Below are positions 12,105-25,431 of a DNA stretch of 64,000 bases, piece by piece. Position numbers and translations under genes: made by a program. Source of the DNA: Promerops cafer. Taxonomy: Eukaryota; Chordata; Aves; Passeriformes; Nectariniidae. The notes beneath the pieces are model-generated. The model worked only from the letters and a program-made list of their open reading frames with translations, was not told the origin of the DNA and ran no database searches. The DNA lies in contig VZSE01002883.1 in the NCBI GenBank assembly GCA_013398275.1, forward strand, positions 205,249 to 269,248. Reading direction: 5' to 3'. Every line of letters starts with the position of its first letter. The first letter of the stretch is position 1.

Positions 12105-14039
12105 GGGTTCACAGATACAAATGTAGGTGTTGGTCAGTGCTGGTGATGCTGATAAGAGTTGAGGAAACACCACAAAAGCAGTGTCTCCAGACTGGTCTGG
12201 TTCCTGCAGCCTCTGGCTGTCCCAGCACAGGATTCCAGAGGGGAAGGAAGCTCAGCTGAAGGTGCTCTGTGACAGCCTCGGAGGGAATCTGGTCTGAGGG
12301 TCCTCTTGAACTGCTGCATCTCCTGCTCTCAGAGGGCACTGGCAGCACTTGTGAAAGAGGAAAAGCCTGCAGAGCCTGTGGTGCTCTGTGTGAGGTGAGG
12401 GACTCATTCCCACTGCTCCAGGAAGCTTGTCTAGGGGAGATTTCCTGCAGTATTGTAGGAGCCATAATGTGGTCTTAAAATAAACCCAATGACTGTGCCT
12501 CTGTAGGAAGTACAGGTGAGGAAGCCCGAGTTCCATGAGCAGAGTGAGGGCTCTGACCCTCCTTCATTAGTGCTGCTGTCTGTTCGAGGTGAGTAATTGC
12601 AGTGCTGTGCTGAGGAGTCTCCTGGAGAGGCTCAATTAGGAGGCAGCAGCTGATGAGCTGCAGTGTGGGGACCTCAGGGAACCTTTCCCAGATTAGTCAC
12701 GAGAGCCAGCCCTTGTACCACACTTGTCACCAGCTCGTGTCAAAGTGCTCCGTGAAGTGCTGCTGCCCTCGCACAGATGAGCAAAGAGGCTTCCCAGGGC
12801 TGCCTGGAGGGCCAGAGGTGGAGAGGGTTTTCTGTGTCCTGGAGCAGGATCCCTGGCCTCTGCGTTTCCGTAGGGAGAGGTGCACAAGTCCTGGCTGGAA
12901 AACAGCAAAGCACCCCCACCCTTGTGGGCCAAAAGGCAGAGGTAGATAAGATGTGGGAATAACCTCCTGGAGGGATTTCAACCACCCCCGTTGTCTCTGG
13001 GGAGACTGACAGCACCTCCATCAATTCTCCTGGAAGCTGTCCACCCCTTTGCCTTCACTCCATCAGTTCTCTGGGAGAATCTCCATCTCCCACTTGTCTT
13101 CTGCTTCTTCTGCTGCAGTGAGGAGCTGCAGCTCCTTCCAGCACAGGACCTCCACCTGGACACGGCTGCTCTGCTTCCCTGGTGGGTTTCAGAGGCACTT
13201 TTCCAGATCCATGGATCATTTATCCTGGCCCTGTACGCTTCCAGAGGTACTGGAAGCTCTGCTGCTGTCCCCTGTCAGAGCCAGTGTCTCCCAGGGAATT
13301 CCCTTGGGGTCCTGGTTCTCATAAACCAGAAGAGGTGGCCTGTGGCAAATGGACTTCATCAGTTCTGCCAAGGCCACCAGATTCTGGGTGTTGGTAGCCT
13401 GAGGCTGCCTTGTCCAGGTGGAAATTGTCTTCTGCACGCAGGAGCTGCAAGACATAAACCCCAAAGCTGCCAGTGAGCTAAGAGAGCAGGAATTGTGGTT
13501 CAGGGTAAATAAACCCTGCTGACTGCTGTCTGTATCTGTCTGTGCTACTGCTTTACAATGTCTGTGCTCTTCTGTCTCCATTGTGATGCTGCAGAGGTTC
13601 CAGTTTGAGCTTCAGAGCAAATGAATTCCAAAAGCTGTCCCAGGGGAAGCTCCTGTGAACTCCTGGAGAGGGGTCAGAGAGGACACAGCAGATTCTGGGT
13701 GCCACAAGAGCAGCAGAGAAGCAAAATATCACCTCAGGGTGTCTGTGGCTGTGTCCCTCTGAAGTGACAGTCCTGATCCTGTGCCTGCCACCAAACTCCA
13801 CCAGCCTGGGCATCCAGAGACCAAAAGTTGCTGCAGCACCAGAGTCAGCCAAAACCCTGCAGAGGTGTTGAGAGAGGCTGCTGACAGGGAGATTTCTGCC
13901 TGATGGGAGGCAGGACAGTGATTTCATGGCTTTTTTGGGCTCTGTGGTGTCTTGTAATGAGAAGATGCTCAAAATCCCTGCCTGCTCTCTCAGCTTGCAG
14001 CGTGGGGGGATGGAGGCTGAGGGAAAACTGATGGGAAAA

Positions 14040-14175
14040 TGTTTACAAGCCTAACTACTGAGTGAGGCCTCTCTAATGGAGGATTTAATCTGCAGGACAT
14101 TGTTATCTCTGCTAGGTTTTCTGTATCTTAGGTACTCAATAAATGATTGCTAAAGTAATTCAGCATTCTCCTCTC
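14040..14175. promoter_or_regulatory. Candidate conserved noncoding element
   Basis: Short AT-rich island with ACATTGTTATC (SOX/GATA-like), CAATAAATGATTG and GTAATTCAGC motifs, in otherwise GC-moderate DNA. Low confidence without an alignment. Confidence 0.2.
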
Positions 14176-15899
14176 AATCAGAAAACACAGCCCCGTGTCA
14201 GGTACCCAATCAGGCTCTCATTCAGCAAGCAGAGCCCAGGCAGGGCAGGCCCATGGGTGAGGAAACTCTGAAAACAGGCCTGAAATGCAGGCCTGGAGCT
14301 GGAAAAGCTGATGGGAGCACACTATAGCAAGAGCTTGTAGGAATGAGGTAAGGAAGAGCTGCAGGAAGCCATCCACAGGGAAATCACATCAGAACCACTC
14401 ACGGGGTGGCAGCCAGGTGTTGCAGCACTCAGCTATGCCATGAAACATCTCCCTGACTCGCCACTGCTGAAAAAATCCTGGTTTTCTGTCTCTCCATGCC
14501 CCGGGGCACTTCCTTGTGTCCTGCATTCTCCCTGCAAGCATGTGAAGCACCAATATTCACAGAGGTGCTTTATTTCAGCGCTGACACTCAGTACCCTCCA
14601 CCAAGGCACACTGGTCTTTCCATTGTCTCCATCCCTCTCTTGGTACCTTCCCCGGGATGGACCCCCTGTATCCCCCCACTCCAGCCCTGTGTGTCCTTCT
14701 GTGCCGTATTTGCAGTTATTCCAGCCTGAAATTCCAGCTGTGTGGGGCTGTGCTCCCTCTCCAGTGGGTGCAGCCCTGGGTCGTGATGCCCCCTTGAAAG
14801 ATTTTCCAGCCTCGTTGTCTCTCAGAGGAGTGAGTCTGAGCACTGGAATTGGAGGTCCCAGGCTGAGCTGCCACCGTGGTCCCCTGGGATCTGACTGCAG
14901 CTTTGGCCCCTGGTCCCTGTGGGGTGTAATTCATCCCTGTGTGCGGAGCACTTCCATTCTGCCTCTTCAGACCTGGGTCAGGTTTAATACAGTCTGTGAG
15001 AAAGGCTTAAAACAGCAAGGTTTGAGATTGAATTATGGTCTAATCTGCCACTAATAGAACCTGACCAGCTCCATTATTCACTGTCAAATCACTGCATTTG
15101 CTATTAAAACACAGTGTGAACTTCCCTAATTTCTGTCGGGTTAGGACCATATCCATCATCCTCGCCTGAACCGACACCAGGGTAGTGCAGATAACACAGA
15201 CAAATTTAATGTGGTTAATTCACCTTAGGAAGCTTGCTCCAGTGGTGCTGGGGAGGGAGGGGCTGGGCAGTCCTAGGAGGAAAAGGATGGATGAGAGCAA
15301 GCTGCAGTTTGACATTGCAGGGGGTAATGAAATTGCACAGGGCCTCTTCAGGATGGGGAGCTCTGAGTGGCCCTGGCGCTCTGACAGCCTGGCCTAAAAC
15401 GGTGCTCAGAGGGGAGGGGACAGAGGAGGGACCAGTCCCGTGTTCTGGGGCAGGGGGAAGGGAGCAGAGACCATAACCACAGTCCCCAGATGTGCAGTCA
15501 CACCACCCTTGCTGCAGCTGTCACAGCTTAAGGTTGCAGCCTGTTTTTTGTGGGCTGTGAACACCTTAGGAATCAGCTCATGCTTTCTCCCAAGTGATGC
15601 CATCCTTGGGAAGGCTGAGGTGGAATCAAACTCTGCCTCGCTCCCTGGTTGGCATCAGCTCTCCACATGGAGGGCAAATAGTCCTTCAGAGTAAATTGAA
15701 CTGCTTGTTTGCAGTGTCCTAAATTGACCCAGAAGTCCCCAGCAGATACCTGGAGAGACAAACAAAAGCTGCCTGGCCTGGTTCAGCCATGACTCATACC
15801 AGGATTTTGGCTCTTACTTGCAGAGGTGGAAAGCAAGTCCATAAATTCGGTGGGCCAGAAAAAATCCTTTGCAGAAATTCTGTGTTTATGTGGTATCTC

Positions 15900-16165
15900 T
15901 TCCTTTTCTGTTGTCTATGTCTGTGCTAATTCTAGAAATAAAGAATTATGAAGGCAAATGCCTCCCGCCTTGTTGACCTAGAGACAGATGAGACCATTAT
16001 AAGCATTTTCAAGGGTAAACAGATTCTGATGGCAATGGGGATTAGAAGAATTCATCAGACAAAAAACAGGAGTTGTCATTACCAGGTCTAATGAGTTGAC
16101 ACTGGTGAAGAGGGACTTGTCACCACAGAAACAACAAATATTAGAAAGAAAAATAAACAATTCCA
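15900..16165. promoter_or_regulatory. Candidate conserved noncoding element
   Basis: Contains CTAATTCTAGAAATAAAG, CCATTATAAGC, a TCTAATGAGTTGACA stretch, AAACAACAAAT and AATAAACAATTCC (SOX/forkhead-like). No repeat and no frame of note. Enhancer function is a hypothesis. Confidence 0.27.
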
Positions 16166-18031
16166 GCTGGATGGTGAAGACTTTCTCTGGCCACTCTCTC
16201 CTGGCTGGAATGAGTCCAAGCAGCAGGTCTGCCTTTGGAGGAGTTAGTGTTTCACCCATCTTTACCTTCAGCACAGCTCCTGTGTTGTAAGGACCAAGGT
16301 TTGGGGACTCAACCAGCCTTCAGCAATTGGTGGATGAATCTGCCTCATGCTCAGCACGTGGTGTATGAACATTCTCCTTCCAAAGGGAATAGCTCAGGAA
16401 TGCTGAGGGCTGTCTGGGTAAGCCCAGTGTTGCAGATTCTTCTCAGCTGGTAAAGATTCCTGTATCTTTATTAGACCTTGCCTGTGAGGATCTGGCCCTG
16501 GAGAAGCTTTATCCCTCCTCCTACCTGTGCTCAGGATGTACCCACCTGTCATGACAAGCTCTGTCTCTTGACCTCCCCAGGCTTCTGTCTGGGCCAAGAA
16601 TTCATGGATGAGAAACACTTTGACTTTTGTCAAAACCAGCTTCTTCCATGTTCCTGCTCCTCTGAGTGCTGCCATTTGCACATCCCCCAGCTGGGCATGA
16701 GGAGGCAGCTGCTCAGGAATTCCCCACATCCACATCCTGGATCAGCACTCACATCCTACTTCCACGGCCCTCTAGATGCCTGCCAGAGGATTTGGGAGGG
16801 TTGTGTACACAAGCACCAGGCTTCCACACATAGATGGACTTCATGGATGCTTCCCAAGGCACAGGTGAGAAATGGAGCAGAAAGGAGAGGCCAGGAAGCC
16901 GTGGGATCATTCCTGACTGCCATCTCCAAAGGAGCTCTGTTAAGGTGTAAAAAAAGCAGGGTGCCACAGGGTTAAAGGTCTCACAGGGTCAAAGATGCTG
17001 TCACAGAGGTGTCCCCACAGTAATTAAGAACATGCCAGGAGCTTCCAAGTCTCTTGGGACAGGGAGCAGCACACGTCAGCCCTCACGTGTGTGTGCTGCT
17101 CAATCAACAGGGGATCACACACAATTGCACTGGGAAAGGATCTTCCTGAAATTGTGGGAAAGGCTCTGCTTGTCCTGTAGGAGCAGGGCAGAGCATCTGC
17201 TTAGAGCTGGATGGATCTCCTGTGCACCCTCAGGAAAGCCCAGGCCACCACGGCCTGAAGGGCTACAGGGCAAAGCTGCTGTGGTGGGGGGATCCATGCT
17301 CAGGTGTGCAGCTTCCAACCCCACAGGCACAGACCTGAGGCTGCCTGAAGGAAAAACTGTGGAGAAAGGGATAGCACAGGGTCTCTTTGCCCTTCATCCA
17401 CACTCATCTGCAAAGTGCTGACGCTGAACTCGGACTTGTGATGCTTCCTAAAGACAACCTTGACACCTCCTGAGCACTTGTGCTGGGTTTGCTCAGGCAT
17501 GGCCTCTGCAATTACTGAGGTAAGGAAGGCAGCCAAAATGCCACACTCCTGTGCCAGAGCCTTGGGACTGTAAAATTGTGATGGCTTGGCATGGACAGAG
17601 CTGGCACTGCTGTGCCAGTGCCCCGTACAGAGCCACAGGGGCAGTGTGGGGCTGCCAGAGGGGCACTCCATTCATGGTTCCTTCCCCCTCTTCAGGAGAG
17701 CAAGGAAGGTGAAAATCATCCCCATCCAATTTGTCAGCCCAAAGGCTGATCCTGGTGGCATGGGACGATCTATGCCACAATCATGTGAGATGATTCCAGT
17801 GGAGCAGGAGCTCCAAAGAAAGGTTTCTCCTTCTCCAGTGTCTCCAGCCTTCACTCACTTTGCCTCTTCTGGGTTGTCCTCTCCCAGGGTTGACTTTTTG
17901 CTCTCCCAGGACTTCCATTGCAAGCACTTCACTGTGGGCAGGGGAATGAGCTCTTGCCAGGGGCTAAGGCAATATTCCTTGATGGTGTGTCTTAGCCAGG
18001 GAAAAGAAAGGACTGACGTCAACATGGAGTC

Positions 18032-18106
18032 GTAGAATCACAAAATGGTCTGGGTTGGAAGGACCTTAAAGGGCAGGGACACCTTCCACTATCCCAGGTT
18101 GCTCAG
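18032..18106 (-). mobile_element. CR1 LINE fragment with internal deletion
   Basis: Starts with AGAATCACAAAATGGTCTGG and GGACCTTAAA. It then jumps directly to GGGCAGGGACACCTTCCACT, losing about 30 bases present in other copies, and ends at CCCAGGTTGCTC. Minus orientation. Confidence 0.88.
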
Positions 18107-18249
18107 AGTTCATCCTGTGCTTGGATCCGTGCAAAGGAATCTGACTACCGGGATCTGTTTGGAGGGAACTATCCTCCACTGGACTGTGCTGCTGGACTGA
18201 GCTCGGGGAGGATCTCATCCCCTCCTGCAGCACCCTCCATGGGTATTTG

Positions 18250-18560
18250 TGAGACCCGCTGGATACACCGTGGGTTTGTGGCTGCGGATGATTTTGATGA
18301 CAGATTTAAATTTGCACACATGAGATGAGCCATGCTCACTGTCTTTGCCTCCCCCTGTATCCATCTCAATTAAAAGGCGCCTTTGGAGAGGGTTTTGTGA
18401 GGCAGCCACGGAGCCGTGTGCGGGACGGGAGCGCTGCGATGTCTGCGCTGCTTAATTATTCATTCCCCATTTCTGCATATACAAAAGGTTAATCCAGGAG
18501 GCGCCTGCCACACAAGGAAAGCAGCTCTTTGGAGACAGCTCCATATTATTATTATTATTT
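18250..18560. promoter_or_regulatory. Candidate conserved noncoding element ending in an ATT repeat
   Basis: Unique DNA with GATGATTTTGATGAC, a short CpG-rich core (about 18405-18445), then GCTTAATTATTCATTCCCC and an (ATT)n run at 18545-18560. The TAATTATTCATT cluster is homeodomain-like. The call is inferred from composition. Confidence 0.25.
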
Positions 18561-21500
18561 TTTTCCGGGTGGTTTTTCAAGCATTATCTCTCCTCTCTTT
18601 CTTCTCGTGCTGGGGGGTGTGGGGAAGGGAGCATGGAGGATAATGAAGAGCTTCCTCTCCCCTGGCAGACAGCTTGAGGAGAAAGTTGATCCGGTTGGTG
18701 TGGGCAGGATGGATGGTGAGTCATTACAATTTTGGAGTTGGAGTCCTCCACCTTTCTAGTTCTCACCTTCACCAAGCTTTCCGTACTGGGGGATAAATGC
18801 TGGGACCTCTGCCTCCCTCTTGTCCCACTCCCACAAATGCCCCCATGTTTAGAGAGGCTGAGCAGATCTGCTGCCTTATTAATAATAAAGACATTCAGTC
18901 CTTTAAGCAAACTCTGCCCTGTGCCCTCCAGCTCACACTGTGGGGCATCAGGGTGGCCTCATCCCTTGGCATTCCATGGAATAGTGCTTCCCAAGGATAT
19001 GGAGGGAGAAACTTCTGCTTTTGCAGTGAGACCAGGCAACAAAACAAGGCAGGAGGCAGTGTGGCACAGCCAGTGCTGCACCAGCCTGGGGGGGAAGGCT
19101 CCAGGGCTGTGTCCTCAGCAAACACTGCCGTGGAAAGCACATCCTTCCATCAGAGCAGCTTGCGAGGGAGGCTTGCAGAGCTCTACATCCTCCTCCTGTC
19201 CTCAAAATATATGTTTTTCCTTGGCATCCAGAGGCTCTGCCCTGCTTCTGTTGGAGAACTCTGACGGGACCTCTGGAGAAGCTCCAGTGACCTCCTCATG
19301 GCCTTGCTCTGCTATATTTTTGTGCCTGAGACTCAGGACAAGTTCCCTGTGCTGCTCTGAGCTGCCAGGACCTGCAGTTGAGTTGAGACTTGGAGGGGAA
19401 TTGGAGCCAGGAAGGGCTTGTGCCTCACCCTGGGCTACCCTGGGGGTCATGGGGAACTGAAGGGACACAGCCAGGCAGGTGGGACCTCAGCCACCCACAG
19501 CCACACCTTCCCTGGTGACCACTGCAGACAACTGGGTGACCCACAGTTCTTCCATTATTCATCCTGTTGGGCTGATCTCGTTCCTGGAGCTGTTGGAGAG
19601 GTCAGCTCTGAATTAAGGTGCTGAATGGGAAGGTGCCATGGGCTGGAAATTGAGCCTGTCACACCAGAGTGACTCTCATGGATGGTGTTTGATTTGCCAT
19701 TAATATTAATTGTAGCTTTTGAGGGACACTCACAAAGATTTGCCACGTGGTAACTGTCTCCAGCAGTGTTTGCCTTTGGAAAAACATAAATACTGTCCAG
19801 AAGTTGTTCTGAAAGGGCTGAACTTCCTCCTGCAATGGGACACAGAGGTGAACAGAGAGGTGTCCAGAAGGCCCAAGTGAAATGGAGCCTGTGGGACATG
19901 CTGCCCTCAATTCCCACGCCATCCCACAGCTCCTGGGATGAGAGGGGAAAGCAGGAATCTCCTGAAACCCATCAGGATTATCAGAGAGATGTATGGGCAC
20001 ACAGGCAGCAGCTGGATTTCCTGCTGCTGTTGTTCAGTGCTGTGCAGAAAGACACCCTGGTAACTCAGGATATCCCATATGAAGCCACAGCACCGGGTCT
20101 TCTCCTGCCACAGCTGACCAGGCCACACAAAAATCACCTTGCTGAGAGTTTTCCTCGGTTCCCATAGATCCCAATCACCTTTGTGGGGGCCACAGTGCAT
20201 TTCTGCCTGCCCAGTAAGAGAGGTGACTTCAAGGCCAGGGGCCACATCCAGCTCCTTTTCAACAATGAGGTGGTGCTGATCACAACACTGGGGATGGATT
20301 TATAACCTCTGTGGGCTGGCTGGTGAGAAGAGAAGGAGAGTCCAGTGGTTCCAGGTGAATTGCACCATGGAAGGACACATTTCTTTACCTTCTGTTGTTG
20401 CAAAGACTGGCTGACAATGGCTGTCTGGGCTTCTCCACACTCCACTGAAGAGCTGCAACATCCAAACCCTGTTTTTTGGAGAGGACAGACCATCCTGTGG
20501 TGGAGCCAGTAGGCCCTGCTGCTCAGGGAAGAAGGGCAGATGATGTGGTTGGATGGCTACAGGTGGTGAAAGGAGACAGCACTTCTGAGTCACTTGGCTG
20601 ACCAGAAATACTTGTAAACTTCCACTGGTATTTCTAAAAAAGTATGGGAGGAAACACCCAGGGAGAGTAAATGTTTTCTTTTTTCCTATTTACATTACAA
20701 ACACTGAGTGAAGAGCAAGTGAAACTTAAATTACCAACAATAGGGAAGAAAACCTGTCTGTGCTAATGGCAAAGCTTGACCCAAGCTGTGGGGTAAGCAG
20801 GAATCTTTTCTCTAGGAATACAGAATGTTTCCAATTCGAAGCTGGCCAAAGAAAACTCCAGTTAAAAAAGAAGTGGAGATCCTGGGAGTCAGCTGCCATG
20901 GAGGTCATATTCCAGCCAGCTTAGGTTGTGTCAGCTAAGAAAGACTGTTCAAGTAGGATTTTTCCATCTGATTTAGGGACTTTGAGGACTTCAGGACTTC
21001 AAAGCGTGCCTGGAGGGGACTATTTGTTCTGTCATTGTCCCAGACAAGAGTCTGGTGCTTGGGTGAACATTGTTTCTTTTAACAAAGCTTTTAATCTACA
21101 GGCGATGGAATTGATGCAGCCAAAGCAGCTGCTGGAAAGATGTGCAAGGTCCAGGGGCTACAGACCTTGATTTGGGGCTGGTAGCAAATCCCATCATCCC
21201 AATCCCAAGTCATTTCTTTGTGTTTCGAGATCTGTCTATCTCTGTCTTCATTTGTGTAAAGGAAGGTGGGGGACCCTGTTCTAAACTCTGCAATATTATC
21301 AGGATATTAGGGCTCTGTTTTCCTGGGCAGAGAACCAAAATTTGAATCTACCTGGGTTTGGCAGTGAAAGCAGTGAAATGTTCCTGATCCAGGCTGTAAC
21401 TGAACTGAAATGTGGCCTGTGGGCTGGAAGGGTCCTTAGGTGCCATGTGAAACCTGGAAAACCACCTTCAGGAGCACCTGAACCTTTGCTGGGCACTGGA

Positions 21501-23517
21501 GAAGGTGGACCTTGGGCTTCTCCAGATCTCTGGGGCTCCCCACTCCAAGAACCAGAGCTGGCCAGGGAGGAGGTCTCCAGGCAGCTTCGTGTGTGCATTT
21601 GGCCAAACCTGAACACTCAGGGACATGAAGCTGAGGGAGGGACACTGATTTCTGCTCCGAGACTGACCAAGTGGTGGCCTCAAGGCTGAGCATTTCCTAA
21701 TTATGAAAATGGAGATGCTAATTACAGTGGGTGCTTATTCACACCCATTTAATTCCTGGTGTGAAGGAGGGCTTGATATTTTGGTGAAACTACAAGTTGA
21801 GATTTTTCTTTCTCCAAATGCAGTGGACAGTTGTCCCACTATCCCGTAAAAGCTGTCCATGATGAACAGTCAGTCAGGAAAAATGTCATGGAAGAACTAA
21901 TGCAAGAACTGCTGGAGAATCAATGAAATCTGAGCATTTCAAATAATCAAAGACAACAGTTTCCACACAGTGTGGCTGTTGAAGCAAGGAAATCCTTTGC
22001 ACAGGGGGCTCCTGAGGCCAAGAATGGAGCAGGATCTGGGAGATGATCCCACACTCCCTTGCACACCCCAGAACCTAAAGGTGAGCACAAAGTCATGGTC
22101 ATGTCCTGACCACTAATCACTGGATGCCTTAAATGTCCCACCAAGGATCAGGGTCTGGAGAGGAAGGAAGTCTTGCACTGCCTGCCAAAGCTTTGTCTTT
22201 GGACACTTTTGGGTGCTGCATTCAGAGGCAAAGTGGTGACTGGTGATTGAACAGCACCTTTCCAATCCACGTGGGTTTGGAGTAGAGGAATATTCACTGC
22301 GTGTCCCAATGGGACAAAGACCCCATGGAGGCCACACTAAACTCCTTCCAGAGAGTATAGAGTCTTCCAGTCTGGGTTTAATTAAGAGATGATCATTCCT
22401 CCCCAAGCACGTGCAGCAGGGAGGGATCCTCATTTTCATGCCCCTCCAAGCTGCATATTAAGCACAGATGGATCCTTCTGCATGGAGACCTAAACAGGAC
22501 AACACCACCGGGATCCACAGCAGGCCCCAGCCCTGTCCTCTCCCCAGCACTCACACACTCCCACACATTTGAGTGCAGGATTTTCCGGAGGCATTCAGTT
22601 CCTCTGGGTTTATCTGGGAGCAGGCTGCTCTGGTTAAAATAACACTGTGCAGCAGAACAGAAAATAAGATGTCACGGCAAACTAAACATCTTCACTTTCC
22701 CAACATACTAAAAAGCTCTGGGGTGAGCAGGGACTGGCTAGTGGCAAAGGCACCAGGTGGCCCTGCCCGGCCCCTCGATGGGTGGCTTGGGCTGGCCATG
22801 CATTTCTATCCTGTCATCATTCCCAGGGAAGAGCTGGGGAGATGGACGCAGCCCAGGCCTATCTCCTATGACATCTTTAATTTTTGCCACTAAAGAATAC
22901 ATTTCATTTGCAGTAACATCTTATTTTCTGTTCCACTGCACAATTTTATTCTAAGCAAGGTGGTTTTCTCCTGGATAAACTCGGAAGAACTCCCCAGCTT
23001 TCCTTTCAGTAAGAAGAGCTTTGAAAACCCTGCTTTTATTTACTGGTTCATTTTTATTTCCTGTTCTTTTTCTGCTATGTTTAGTATGACTGAGTGACCA
23101 ATTCAATAAAAAATGGAAAACTTGTGTGGACTGTGTAATAAAGCAGAGCAGGTTACTGAGGGGGCTGCATTATACTCACAATATTCTTTACAAAACCCAG
23201 ATTTGAAATCGAGATATGCTGAATGAGATGGGGCGCTGATATTTCATTTCAGTTCTTATTATTTCTGTGAATAGGAACAGTCACCAGTACACATCTCCCG
23301 AGACACCCATGGGGAATACGCTCTTGGGAACAGCCCTGCTGCTCCCTGGAAATACAAGCCAGACCTGGAACTGCTCCTCTCCAACCCTGGGAGATGAGAC
23401 TGGAAGGACTTTGGGGCAGGAACTGACACTTGAATTATGCACTGTGCAGGGCTTGGTGTGAGGGCAGAGTTCATTTTGCTCTGGGGTGGGAGTAACACCT
23501 ACAGAATTCTTGCGGAA
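18561..23517. other. CR1-free unique intergenic DNA
   Basis: About 5 kb of anonymous sequence. A 242-codon frame at 18732-19460 (+) has no domain, membrane pattern or codon character, and overlaps other frames. AT-rich sequence at 22570-23260 has TAAAATAACA, TTTGCAGTAACA and repeated TTTATTT/AATAAA, but no clear element. Confidence 0.45.
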
Positions 23518-23700
23518 CCCTGGAATTGTTTAGGTTGGAAAAGACCTTTGAGATACCTGAGTCCCAGCAATTCCAAGCCTCCACTAACCCATGTCCCCAG
23601 GTGTCACATCCACCTGCACTAAATCCCTCCAGAGATGGGTTCTCCACCACCTCCCTGGGCAGCCTCTTCCAATCTTTGGCAATATTCCTTCCAGGGCCAG
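23518..23700 (-). mobile_element. CR1 LINE, second subfamily, diverged
   Basis: Shows the alternative CR1 3' end: GAATTGTTTAGGTTGGAAAA, AACCCATGTCCCCAGGTGTC, TCCAGAGATGGGTTCTCCAC and CTCCCTGGGCAGCC. Minus orientation. It differs from the CCATGGGCAGGGACACC type and is older by eye. Confidence 0.85.
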
Positions 23701-25269
23701 AATCTCTCCCTTCCCACTGCCAGGAAACCCCACAATGATCAGAGAGAATTCTTTCCCAAGAAATACAGCTTTCCTGCCTGTGTGCATGGCACATGGTCAT
23801 CTCTGCTTTCCTGTCAGACCCATCCCAATTCAGGACTTCTACACTGACATTTTCCCATCACTGACAACTTTCCACATAGAATATTTGCTTTATTCCCCCT
23901 CTGCTGCATATATTGAAGGTTTAGTACAGCAGCTGCTTGTGTCCAAGGGGAAGGGACGTAATGAGGAGGTTTTTTCTCTGTGTAAGGGACAACAACTGTG
24001 TGATGGCACCACCTCTGCACAGCAGCATCAGTGATGTGTAAAATCAAGGAGTTTGTTTTCACCTCTTTTTTTTTGGTGGGAATTGGCTAAGAGGGAGCAT
24101 GGTTATGGTATGACCTTAATTCTGTGCAACAGAGTCCTTTTGGGGTTGTTTCCAGGTGTTTTCTTCCCTACCCTTGTGCTAGCACAGTGGTAACACTGCT
24201 CTGTACAGGTAAAAAGTTCAGCAGCTGATGGAGAAAATGTTATCCCCCAGCAGCTGCTCATGAATTCTTATGTGCCAGCAGCAGTGCATGAACCATTCTT
24301 TGTTGTGAGATAAAATCTGACAGAAAAGCATAGCTCCTGACAGAAAAATCTGATGCAATTAAGTTTCTGTGCACAGCTCATAAACTTTGATATGGCAAAT
24401 AATGGCTAAAATTGATCTTAAATCCAACATTAAAAAAGTGCCCGAACCCCCCACGTTCCACCAGATCAACTCCAGGTATCCATCTCTGCCCTCTTGGTGG
24501 AAGCAGGGCATGACTTTCTTCCACACAGAAATATTAAGCAATGAAGAAAAAAAATGGGAGAGTAGGGATAAATTCCAGGCAAAGACAAATTTCTAGCACT
24601 GCATATTAACAAAACTAATTTGGGGATGAAGCTGGACACAAATGACATGGATTGGCCTTGAGGAATTTCTCTTTTTGGCTCAGTCATGCAAACAAAACCA
24701 AGACCATGCACTTGTCCTCACCAGTTTAGACCACAGCTTTGACTGGGAAGCTGCTACAGACCCCTTTGGGTCTCTGCTGTGTTCCATCATTGGAAAAAAC
24801 CTCTTCTGGAGGAAAATTAAAGTTTCTCGCTTGTGCCATGTGGGTTGGGAGCAGGTGGTAGATGGGGACATTGCCACCAGTGATGGCAACATGGTCCTTG
24901 TTGGGAGGAGATGGGAAAGAGCACAGCTGGGAACCATGGAATTCACACCTCCTGGAGCACATAAAAAACGGAGAGCGTGAGTGTGCTAGGTACAAAACAA
25001 CATAATGTGGAGAGGGAAAGGATGCTGTGAGGACTAAAAATATCAAACAACCGAGAAAAGCTTCTTATGGACTCAGGACAAATGTTGATATTTGCTGTTT
25101 CCAGCAGCTGGGATGGAGCAGCACAGCCCTGGTGTCTGGCACACCCCTTGATTCCAACTTCTGTGGCAATCCAATGATTGACAGAGTTTGTGGAATGGGC
25201 TAATTTAAATATGGGCAAATGCACTCAAATTTGACCAAAGACCACCCATATTAACTAAACTGATAACAA
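23701..25269. other. Unique intergenic DNA
   Basis: Nothing recognised. The first ~100 bases may be further degraded CR1. Confidence 0.45.
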
Positions 25270-25431
25270 CAGAATCATGGAATTGCTAAGGTTGGAGCAG
25301 ACCCACTGAGTGCAAGCGTTCCCCAGGACTGGTATTCACCATTCACCCCTGTCCCCAAGTGCCACATGCACATGGCTCTTCAACACTGCCAGGGATGGTG
25401 ATTTCACCACTGGCCCATGCAGCCTGGTCAT
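25270..25431 (-). mobile_element. CR1 LINE fragment, second subfamily
   Basis: AGAATCATGGAATTGCTAAG, then TGTCCCCAAGTGCCACATG and CCAGGGATGGTGATTTCACC mark a diverged minus-strand CR1 3' end. Confidence 0.85.

Larger units (their letters stand above)
12105..18031. other. CR1-free unique intergenic DNA
   Basis: 5.9 kb without a recognisable transposon. Most of it is GC-moderate anonymous sequence with chance frames up to about 200 codons (for example 14440-15054). AT-rich, enhancer-like islands occur at 14040-14175, 15050-15140 and 15900-16165. Confidence 0.45.

Noticed and set aside
18732..19460. 242-codon plus-strand frame
   Set aside because: Overlaps other frames in GC-moderate DNA, shows no motif or membrane pattern, and has no splice support.
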